The notes under the pieces are model-generated. The model was not told the origin of the DNA, searched no databases, and saw only the letters and a program-made list of their open reading frames with translations. From Branchiostoma floridae (lineage: Eukaryota > Chordata > Leptocardii > Amphioxiformes > Branchiostomatidae), in the NCBI RefSeq assembly GCF_000003815.2, contig NC_049995.1, positions 7,418,924 to 7,482,923 of the forward strand: 64,000 bases of DNA, written 5' to 3'. This document shows positions 12,201-24,200 of this stretch, piece after piece; position 1 is the first letter of the stretch; each line of letters starts with the position of its first letter. The translations under genes and the position numbers were made by a program.

Positions 12201-15200
12201 TTTGTACACAGTTTCTTTGGAAGTTCTAATTGTACAGAGGAAAGCAGACATCACAAGTGGAGGGGTTAATAGACTAAAAAGAACTTCATAAACAGCTAAC
12301 AAGATGGCTTGAGCAGTTCTTTCATGTAAAAGAAGGCTGGAAAAAGACACTTCTTTGATGGTTAAAGGTGAAAAGTCAGGACTCAAAATGCCAACCTGTA
12401 TTGAAATCTAAAGACACAAAATGGAAATCACAGCATTACATCAGCTGCACTCTACAATTCTTGTTCAGGGCACTTCCAAGAATCCAACCTAATATAATTA
12501 AGCCCCTATTTTTATATACAGCGCTTTTAGAGGTGGCAATCTTTTGGTAGAATCAGGATGTTTTTTTGTTTTTTAATTTTTTTATTTTTTTTTTATTTTT
12601 TTATTGGTATACATATAAGACAAGACACAGTGGTAAATGAACTCTAGCAAAGCTAATATTAACATTACCACTAGGACATTTGAAACTAAAATAAACAAAG
12701 GACAAAACAATGTGAGATCAAATAAAACAGTAGTACAGCAATGGGATGACGGATCCAACAAATAAATGTATATACATACAAGATTTAAGGAAATTGTTCA
12801 ATCAGTTTGAAAACGGTTGGTCTGGAGTATGTATGTCTGTGTAAGCTGCATAATGTGGTTATTTGTTTCTGTTGGTAAAGTGGGTGAACCCCTGAGTAAA
12901 AGTTGGGTTAAGACTGGGTCAGACGTAGTTTTCAAATCAAGGGTTAAAAGGTCTTGAAGGTTGCAGAGAAGGGTTTTTCTAAGTTGGTTGTAGTTAGGGC
13001 AGTACAATAAATAGTGGACAACGCTTTCACATCGGGAGCCACAGCTACAAGAAGGACTATCGACTAAATTACGTGTGAATAAGCTAAAGTTCAAACTACA
13101 GGTCCCGATGCGGAGGCGTGTGAGTAAAACGCAGGCGTACCTGGGGCCTTGACTAAAATGTGTGTTAGGGGAAGGGCGAACCAATTTTATTAAGTAGTTT
13201 TTAAATATTGAAGGATTAAATGACCGAACAGCTATATCAAGACCATTCCAGTGATATGTAGCATACGGAATAAAGGACCTTTGGTAACGAGTGGTGGTAC
13301 AAGCCGGTGACTGTAAGTTGTGTTTGTTTCGAAGGTCGTAGGGAGTAGAGGCAGAGACTTCAGGAGTGATCAACTCCTGAAGGTACTGGCGAGTGTGACC
13401 ATGAACAATTTTATGAAACATTGTCAAAGAGTGAATATGGCGACGGTCAGACAGTTTTTCCCACCCAAGTTCAGAAAGGAGTGACAAATAAGAGGACCCT
13501 CTCACAGCACCTGATACTGTGAGTGAGCACTCATATTGTACTCTTTCTATACGTTTGGAGTCCGATATAGTGCAGCCATGCCACACTATGTCAGCATACT
13601 CAAGAAGTGGACGAATAAAGGACTTGTAGATAACTTCGAGTACATGTCGTGGCAATTTGAATTTAAGTTTGTTCAGTGTGGACACACGTTTTGATACTTT
13701 GGCAATCATGTGAGTAATATGTTTTTCCCAAGACATGGTGGACGTAAGAAAAACACCAATATGCTTGTGATCTTTTACAGATTGAATGACACAGTTATCA
13801 AGAAAAAGGGGAGGATGGCAAGGGGGATCCATTTTCCTGGAAAAGCACATTTCCTCAGTTTTTAAGGGATTCAGTTTCATAAGCCATGTGGAAGCCCACG
13901 ATGATATCTTACTAAGATCAGAATTTAGACTTGACGCAGTTTCGGTTGGGCTATCCACTATATCTACTAAAGAACTATCATCTGCAAAAAGAAACGGGCA
14001 AGATGATAAATCGTCCACCATATCGTTGATGTAAACAAGAAATAAAAGGGGGCCTAATACAGAACCCTGTGGTACGCCTGCGCGAATATTACACCAATCT
14101 GAATGCTGGCCATCTATAACTACTCTTTGTACACGGTCAGAAAGATAGCTGTGGAACCAATTTAGAACCGGACCCTCGACCCCATTACTTTGAAGCTTGA
14201 AAATGAGGCCATTATGCCAAACTTTGTCAAATGCACGTGAAAAATCTAAATAAACCGCTCGGACCTCTCTATTAGAGTCAAGAGCTTCAAGAATTTTGTC
14301 AGTTACACAAACAAGTTGGCCTACTGTTGAATCTCCACGGATAAATCCAGACGGAGAGAATATAATAAGTTTTGGGACATCAGGTGGTTGTACAAGTGTT
14401 TAAATAAAATTTTTTCAAGGATTTTAGACAGAGAGGGGAGTAGGGATACAGGTCGGTAATTCGACACATCCTCGGGGTCCCCCTTTTTGAAAATTGGTAC
14501 CACATTTGCTCTTTTCCAGGATTCAGGGAAGACTCCGTGATTTAGAGACATATTAAAAACATATGCAATTTTGTCAGAGATATAGGGACATATGGATTTA
14601 AGAAAACGATTGTCTACATTATCCCTCGGATAGGACGTTAAATGGAGGTCCCGTGTATGGGGAGAGCCATACCCCATGCACGTTAAAGAACCCCCACACG
14701 TGCGATGGTGCGGTGTGCGTTGAGAGAATATAATAAGTTTTGGGACATCAGGTGGTTGTACAAGTGTTTAAATAAAATTTTTTCAAGGATTTTAGACAGA
14801 GAGGGGAGTAGGGATACAGGTCGGTAATTCGACACATCCTCGGGGTCCCCCTTTTTGAAAATTGGTACCACATTTGCTCTTTTCCAGGATTCAGGGAAGA
14901 CTCCGTGATTTAGAGACATATTAAAAACATATGCAATTTTGTCAGAGATATAGGGACATATGGATTTAAGAAAACGATTGTCTACATTATCATAGCCACA
15001 TGCTTTAGATACTTCTAAATCTGAGACATAAAGTTCTATCTCAGCAGCTGATGTAACACACTGTGTAAGACGAGCACTAGTAAGGAAATCAAGGGGTGGA
15101 AGTCTAGCACTGGAGTCATCCACTGAGGCCTGAGAAGAGAAATACAAATTAAACATAGTTGCCTTTTCTCTTGAATCGGTTATAAAACAGTTGCCAGACT

Positions 15201-18200
15201 TAAGCGGTGGAATAGTAGAATTGACTTTACTTTGGTAAAAATATTTCACAATGTGCCACCACTTTTTGTTGGATGAGGGGGAACTACTTAAGGAGGCAAC
15301 CAGGCGGTTGTGATAATTAGTCTTGGCTAGTGATAACTGATGGACAAGTTTATTTCTAATAAGACGATATGAAGACCAATGAATAGGGCTGTTCGTTAAC
15401 TTGGCTTTCTTATGCAACTTGTCTCTCTGGTGCATTAAGCGTCTAATTTCAGGTGAAATCCAAGGTTTGTCACGAGGTCTAACGAGAATGTCCTTATGAG
15501 GCACACATTTAATTTTGGCTTCCAAAATCAGTTCCATCAACTTTTTGCTAGCTTCTTCAACAGTATCACAATAGAAAACTTCATGCCATATTGGCTCAGA
15601 CGAGAAGAGTGCCAGCAAGCTGTGATCGGTTTTGGAATAATCCCAGATGGTACGGACATAAGGACGAGGGGGCTTGAGTGACAAGTTAATAGTAGCGACA
15701 ATAGGACTGTGGTGGCATCCGGAGAGGGGAGATAACACAGAGGTAGACTTGATAAGTTTTTTCTCGTTGATAAATAGAAGGTCAATCAGGGAGGGAGACC
15801 GTGACAAATCGCACGTTGGCTCCTTGATCACCTGTGTGAGATTTAACATTTTAGAAGATTGAAATAGTTCTGTGCCGACCGAAGTGATTGGGTCATGGGC
15901 CCACCATGCCTCGTGTTTGGCATTAAAGTCACCTGTGACAATGATGCCATCGTGTTGAGAGGATTCAGCTGTGAATACTGAGTCACTAAACAAGTCAACA
16001 AATTCATCAACAGTTTTGGAATCCTGGCCAGGTGGCCGGTAGTAGACAGAAAAGAGTAAACGGCTGCGTCAGGATCAGGATGTTTGGGTAGCATCTCATC
16101 AAATGAATTTTTAGATTTGGGCCTCCTTGCAGCTTTCCCATGTACTGCAGCAGAACTTCCTCCTTTTTGTTTACCATATTCTGCACAAGCTATGGTCACA
16201 ATTTTTAGTAAAAATGATACGCAATATCATTCATTTCCCTGTATTTCAGAAATATCTTCTTTAATATGTCTGAAATCCAGGGAAAAAATATCATGGAAAT
16301 CCATTGTTCCTATGTTCCTATTTGCTCCATGGGAGACTTTTGACCAAAATGCCCCTGTAGTTCCAGAGCAAGCTGCTAGGGGGCCCAAACATGCATCACT
16401 TCTTCCTAACATCACGGGCTGTCTGCCCCCAAAAAATCAGACTATAGCTTGTCCATGTCAAACAATATAAAAAATGCAAATTCTGCTGCAGTACCAAGGT
16501 CACATACCAGATGGCCCAAAATTGACCTTAACCTTCATCTTCCCAACCCCTCCCTACATACCAAATATCGTAGTACATCCAGAGGTTCTAGAGCAGGGCT
16601 CTAGCCAGCTCGAACATTTTTTCCGTCAGCCAATTCCAATCGTCGTGAAAACCGCGAAAAATAATTTTCCCTATGACACAAATGTTGCCATTGAGACCTT
16701 GAAAAATGGGTTTTAATGAGATTATCGCCTGCGAAAGGGCGCCGAGACACATTTGCAACAATAATAACAATAGCAAAACAAACAGTGTGCGGCTCTTACA
16801 GCAGTGGACAGCGTCCTCAAGCCGCCTGTAGCTTCCACCAAGGATTTTTGTCCGTCAAGGTTGCCGGATTGGTTTTAGAAATTTCCCGTCACACGCAGCA
16901 AATTTCCATCAATTGCAGAAAAACGGATGCTGGCTAGAGCCCTGTTCTAGAGTTATGCTGACTACAAATATCCGGAAACACAGACACACCAAAAACTACA
17001 CCTCCATTTTTCATGGAGGTTATAAATTGGTGTGGCTTACTGGTACTCCAGAGATTGTAGTGAGCGATACAGCAGCCTTCCCGATCGTTAAAGTTAATCT
17101 AGCCTGGCAATTAACGTTTCCCAGGCGGTTCTCTTGCCCATTAAGAGCAGGCGTTCTGGTGACAGCTGCAATTATCATGGATCATATTTTATTCATAGAT
17201 CAACTATCCTGTTTTTTTCCTTGAAGACCAGTGTTGCAGGTACATGTAATGATGTACCCCTGAAAAAAATGTACCCATGTTTTTAGCTGTGGGTAATGTT
17301 TAATAGTTATGGTCTGTAACACTGACATTGCAACAAATACTGTAAATGCAGAAATGTTCACGGTGGTTTTATATTCGCGGTTTTCGCAGTTACCACTTCA
17401 CCACGAACTTAAAACCAACAACATTTTTCCATTATTGTATGAGATTGCAGTTTATGGTGCTACGGCAAACTTGAAACCACCGCAAATACTCCTGCGAATT
17501 TTCCCGCTACTGCAAAAGTAAATCCCCGCAAAACTTAAATGCATTTACAGTATGCCGTTTTACCCGAAGATCAGTGTTGCAGGCAATGATGTACCCCTGG
17601 ACAAAATGTCCCCTGTAATGTTATATTCTGGCACTAGGTATGTTCTTGTCTGTGACACTAGCATTGTAGCAAATTCTGTACTATTCATCATAATTATCAT
17701 ACTATTATTAGGTACATGTAATACAGTTATAAATCAACTATCCTATTTTCTCAGGAGACCAGTGTTGCAGGCAATGATATACCCCTAAACAAAACGTACC
17801 CACATTTTTAGCTGTGGGTTTGTTTGGCCTGTAAAACACTAGGCATTGTAGCAAATGCTGTTCTGATCATCATTGGGTAATACTTTATTTATACATTAAC
17901 TATCCCATCTTCCCTGAAGACCAGTGTTGCAGGCAATGATATACCCCTGGACAAAATATACCCAATGTTTTTAGCCGTGGGTATGGTCTGGCTTGTGACA
18001 CTGGCATTGTGGCAAATGCTGTACTGTTTATCATGGGTAGTACTTTATTTATTCATTAACTATTCCATTTTCTCTGAAGACCAGAGTTGCAGGCCTATGA
18101 TATACCCCTGGACAAAATGTACCAACGTTTTAATCTGTGGATACGGTCTGATTTGTGACACTGGCATTGGCCATTGTGGCAAATGCTGTACCAATTATCA

Positions 18201-21200
18201 TGGGTAGTACAACTTCATGTTTACATCAACTAAACCATTTTCCATGAAGACCAGTGTTGCAGCCCAGAATATGACCTGGAAATAATGTACCCCGGGGTAT
18301 TATCTGGATGTGGATATGTTTTAGTCTGTGACACTGCCATTGTAGAAAATGCTTGCTGGGACAAAAACCATACCTCATAATGTCACCGACTAGGACTGGG
18401 TATCGGTACAGCGTACCGGTACAAAACTGGTTTTTCTCATTGGACCGGTCCAGAAAAAACGGACCTGAAAAAATTAGGTGGACTGGATGTTGGACCGATT
18501 AGAAAATTAACAGATTATTTTATCAGGCATTCACACGTTTGGGCGCTTGCAGGTGGAAGAAAATAACAAGAGTGAAGTAGAGTAGAGTTTATAGTAATTT
18601 ATACCAAGTTTTACAGCCAATCGTACAGGTGCAGTTAGCCTTGAAGGATTTTAAAAAACCAGTGTAAGTCTAATACTCCACCAAACAGATCTCTTTGTAG
18701 TGAAATGGACCATTGGTATGAGTCATACTGCATCAGGTCCAGGTTCAGGTCCGGAACTGGACCTGATCCTTTGGACCTGAACCAGACCTGGACCTGAATT
18801 TTCTGTACCAGTACCCAGCCCTATCACCAACCATTAAATGCAACACTTAACTAAACATTGTAAAATCAAGTTTTCTATTATTTTCTACCTGCCATCTGCA
18901 GTACAAATACCAGGTACTATTTTTTTACTGTCCTTTTTGAAAGATATCATGCTTTGAATTATCTCTTATAAATGTGCCAAGATATAATTTTTATCATTAT
19001 CTATTTTTTAAGAAAGCTTTGCTACATAACATGAAAATAATGAATGAAACATACCTTCAGTAATTACTTGTTTCATATATGATTTTTGTTGCGTAAACGT
19101 CCTACAATTTGGTTGCAAAAAAAGTTGTCACAATGCATAATGAGTTCTGTATTTTACCTGTGACCTTCACGTCCTTGAACGACCTCTAAAAAAAGTCCCG
19201 CTATACTCTCACACAGTGTTAACTGCAGCAAAGATCTTTGTGATAAAAGAGTCAATCCTCTCACAAGAAAGGTAGGATTAAATTACACACTCTTGCCTCA
19301 CTCTTCTTTTCTAAACGTAAGTGGTTTTCAAGGTGACACCAAGAAATACTGGCCTGATTCGAACATCAGACACTCTTTTTGTGAACTTTGACGTGATCTT
19401 CTACGACACCAAAAATGATGATAAAAGCATTGCACTTCCCTTGTTGATAGAGAGCAACTACTTACCACTAGCTAATGCTACAACATGAAAGTTCTGGACT
19501 ATTCTGGCTGTCAGTATAGAAATTTGGACAGTAACTGCATTGGCAGCTACTCAAGTCTACATTGTGTACATGTCAAAGTCAAAGTAGTCCACTGGTAGTG
19601 GTGTGTGTTCAACTTCCATACTCTTTCCCGAATGCTGAGTGCTAAGCAGAGAAAGAAGCATGTACCATTTTTAAAGTCTTTGGTATGACTCGGCCGGGGA
19701 TTGAACTCACGACCTACCGAATGCAAGGCGAACACTCTACCCACTAGGCCATTGCACCGGTTGTGTACATGTACCCTTTAGAAATGATAAGTTCTCTAGC
19801 TATGAGGGGTGATCAATAAGTTCTTGACCTCACCCAGAAATAATAAGCACAACTCAGATTTCAAAGCATAGATGTCAAGTATAAAGTCTTGTATGAATGT
19901 GTACCAAAATTCAGATTAGTTTGATCATTACTTTGCAGGCGACACCCAGTAACGTTAGATGAGGGAGAAGGAAAAAAACGTGGACAATTGAGCTGCGACC
20001 TGAGGTGTGCGGGTCAACTTGCGCTGCTGGAAGACAGACACCTACTTTTTTCTGCTTAAATAGGAAGAGAATCATTATCAAACATTTCGACAATGTCTTT
20101 TGTTAATGACAGAGAATTTACAGCATGGGGAACTCGACCCATATATGTCTGATCACAATTCATCCTTGTTTTTCTCGCCACTTACCTTCTAATTAAAAAA
20201 AAACGAATGCCTGGAAAGTAATGACTGCAATGATTTGTAATTTGGAGGATATTGATAAAAGGCTTCATATTATGAAGTTGTGCTTTGAAATCTGAGTTGT
20301 GCTTATTATTTCTGGGTGAGGCCGAGATCTTATTGATCACTCCGCCTATATCCCAATAGTAGTTTTATCAAAGAAGTGCTCTCTTTGAAAGATTATGATA
20401 AAAAATGCTCCTGCAGTTCCAAAACAAGCTGCTACGGGGCCTGAAACTTTAGTCACCTCTTTCCAATCTCAAGCTTTCAATATTATACCACTCAAAAATT
20501 GTGACCACAGCTTTTCCTGGACATGAGGTATTAAAACCAGAAGTTCCACTGCAGTGCCATCACAAGCTGCCAGGGGGGCAAAAAATCTGATATCTTTGAG
20601 ATCCCACCAAGATCTACTCATACACCAAATATCAAGACAATCCATGGCACGCCTTTTCAATGTATCATGTTAATAGGAAGAACACACATTACAAACGAAC
20701 ACAACTATTACATTTAGAAATAATAGAAGGGAGAATTTTATGTGCAGAAAGAAACTTTCCTTCATTCTACAGTTGAATTCCATGCAAAATGTTACCATGG
20801 ATATCTTTTAAGATCCTTGTTGCAACATTAACATTTTCAGGTAAGCATAGATACAACTAAGTAAAGGCAAATAACCTCCTAGCACTTAGTAGACATGACA
20901 TTTTTACTGTACGTCGATGAATCATAACTTTAGTTAATCAAAGGCAATGCCTAAGAGACCATGTTACTTCAAACTGCCAGAAAATGATGTATGCTTCAGC
21001 TTATCAGTTGTTTGTTCATAGCAGCCCAAAAGTGCCATCCTGCGTATATCAAGCACTGACATCTGTCTCTTCTAATTTACATGTTCTTAAATCTAGCACA
21101 TGCATGCCCTTTTGGTTATAAGATGGGTGTTATGGACAAGGTAGCAGGGATTTTTTGAAGGCTGATAGTAGACTCTGGATACTGTAAATTTGTTTACTTT

Positions 21201-24200
21201 TGCGGTGCTTTTATTTTGCCGTTACAGGAAAAAAGGAGGTCCTCTTGTCTGCGTTTTAAATTCACAATTGAGACCATTCTGTAGTATAGAATTGATACAT
21301 GCATGTACAAGAGAGACATATTTGTGGTGTCATGAATATGCAGTAGACACGTTACTGCCCAAACCAACAAAAGTTATAAGATTTACAGGTACAGGTTGGC
21401 TGGGTTCGCCTCTTGCTTATCCTGGGTTGGTAACACAGGCACTTAAGTACCACATACAACAGGGAGCAAATACTATAGACTAAGGACCCATCTGCATGCT
21501 CTTGTAGGCTGATAAAAAAATTCATTAGCCAGAGCATGGTTTCCCATTGCGACTGTTGCAGGGCTTTCCTTGCTTTAAATTAGTTTTAATACATTACTTC
21601 AATGAAAGTCATAAGTGTTATAACTGTGCAGTATTCAGCACCAGGGACAGTAACACACTTTCCTCCTAGCCCAATTTATGGCTACCTTTCTCTTCTTTTA
21701 ACCTAAAGATAAACCCAAGGAAATACATTGCTATGGCCTGTATGATTATGATTACCAAACCCCAGTGTACCAAAATGCCGCCAGTAAAGTTAATTCTAGA
21801 TCGTAATCATGTTACTTGCTACATCTTCACTCTTTGGGGGTTTTATCTTAGAAGAAAAATTGATGAATACAGACCAAACTTTCATCTCTAAAGTAGCTTT
21901 GCCGCAGGAATATTACCTTCAGCATTACACACACTAGGATTAGGTAGGAGGAGAGGAGAGGTCCTAATATGCTACCTTGAGGATTAGGTATATATAACAT
22001 ACAGCCGGAAGACTGATGATCCCTAGCTTCAAAGTGGGGTAGAGTTATGCAGAATTTGAGGGTGAGAAGGTTTGGTTAAGCCTGTAATACCGGTACTACA
22101 TATTTATACAGAAGGAGAGAGGTTATCGCTCGCTGCAGACAGCCTTTAAGGCGCAGAATGGAAATAGAGGCGTGAGTTTGTCACGATCCAATTCTGTCTT
22201 ACTGTAGCTTGCATAGTAATAAGAAAGGTAGGTACAATATGAAATATATACACACAGATGAGGTAGGGGCAAGGTTATTTTGTTGTTGGGGTGGTTGACT
22301 TAGAAGTTCTAGATTTGAATCCTTAATACCATGGCTCCGATGTTATTCCCTTGGGAAAGACACTTAGCACCAGTCCTATTTCCTCACTCAGGTACCTACT
22401 GTAGGTACACTACATGTAGTGTAGGGATTGTCTTCTTTGTTAGGACTCTGGTGTAAGTGTATGATACAAACCTTGTCTTGTAGCATGCATTACGTAAGTC
22501 CAGTGGTTAGTGGCCCTGCCTCTGGAACTAGAAGCCTTGAGTTTGATTCTGGCTGTGTGGCTCACCCGACATGCACACTACCGGAATTAGGGCTGCAGTC
22601 CTTAAGCCAGCTTTACAATTCATGAGCTCGCCAAATTTCAACATCGCCAGAGTATCAGCTGTATCTTTAATCAAATAATCTTCTCTGTCACAAACTGGAC
22701 GTGGCTCAGTGCTTCACTCCAAAGAGTTCAAGTAATTATCTTTTATGCTTTTTTTGGTGCCAAAGGACATCACATGAAGGGTTAAATCCCAACGGACGAG
22801 CTGTTAAAAGTCGCCCGAAGCCCCAGCAATCGCCCAAACGCTAGTCATACTCCGGCTGAAAATGTCCATTTTTGAGACAAGTCGGCCAAGCTAGATTCTT
22901 GATTTATAAAGGGCCGGTCTTTAGGAAAGGACATTAAGCTGTGGTCCACTGTTCATTGTGCTTGTCGAAAAGAGCTAGCGGAATTTCCCCGGTACAATGA
23001 ACCTGTAAATACTGTACTTAACGTCAGTCCTCTCTGTTATGACTAGTGGAAGACTAGCTCTTTAGTGAGCTAAAACTGGAATGAGATCACTTTCCTTTCC
23101 TTTTCCTTTTTTTCAACGGATTGTCCACAAAAAGATTGTGGGTCTGTCCAGATGTACTGTAAATGTATTTAAGTTTGCAAGGGTTTACTTTTACGGTAGC
23201 GGGAAAATGGAGTGTTCGCAGTAGTTTTAAGTTAGCGGTAGCGCACCATTGACTGCAGTCTCATACCCAGGGGTCTAGCCAGCGTCCGTTTTTCCGTCAA
23301 TTGACGGAAATTTGCTGCGTGTGACGGAAAAATTTTAAAAGCAATCCGTCAACCTTGACGGACAAAAATCCTTGGTGGAAGCTACAGGCGACTTGGGGAC
23401 GCTGTCCATGGCCGTAAAAGCCACACACTGTTTGTTTTGCTATTGTTATGATTGTTGACAATGTGTGTCGGCGCCCTTTCGCATACGATAATCTCATTAA
23501 AACCCGTTTTTCAAGGTCTCAGTTCAGTCCTTCTAATTAATTTTCGCGGTTTTCGCGACAATTGTAATTGGCTGACGGAAAAAAAATTTCGAGCTGGCTA
23601 AAGCCCTGCTCATACCATAATGGAAAAATGTTCGGGATAGTTTTAACACTCATGGTTCTCGTAGTGATTCATGTACACACACACAATGTAATGCCATGTT
23701 GTGATACATTAATTTGAGTTTATTATTCTTAATTATATTCTGAATTAATCTTTATTAGGCAAGTGTGACTGCCTGACAGAGATTACTTATGCTGCATTTG
23801 TTTGATGATGTAGATATCTTTGAATGCTCTACTTTTTAAGGTACCTTGATAATAATCTTAGAGCTTTTTAGCATATTTAACCACATAAGGCATTGGATCA
23901 AATCTACTCTTCTTTATATAAGTGTGTTGGGTTCTTTTACATCTGGTTTGACGCTAGTGCTGGTCACGGATCCTTTTCACCATGTACATTGTATGGACAG
24001 TCAAAGACTCTTGTTTGCTGTATTCAGGAACACATTTTAGCTATCACCATTTAACCACCAACATGGTGCAAAAGTGCAATTCATGTCAAGATCTGTTGAT
24101 ACATTTTTTCTATGAAACAAAGTATTTGTTATATACTGTGTAAACCATCAACAAAGATGAGCTTATATATTAATCAATTCACTAACGATATATTCTTTTG

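Larger units (their letters stand above)
12564..16073 (-). mobile_element. 5'-truncated non-LTR retrotransposon (LINE) with 12-bp target duplication
   Basis: The element reads right to left. It is flanked by identical ATCAGGATGTTT at 12552-12563 and 16074-16085. Its 3' end is an A-rich tail (T-rich on the plus strand, 12564-12605) followed by about 190 bp of 3'UTR. Coding content covers the C-terminal half of an endonuclease, a reverse transcriptase and a C-terminal Cys/His motif. It starts inside the endonuclease (YYRPPGQD near 16035), so 5' truncation during insertion is inferred. A perfect 270-bp internal duplication (14354-14623 and 14722-14991) and one frameshift near 14350 disrupt it. 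Jockey/CR1-like group; the exact clade is uncertain. Confidence 0.85.

Noticed and set aside
13786..14034. Plus-strand ORFs within the LINE
   Set aside because: Antisense shadows of the reverse transcriptase.
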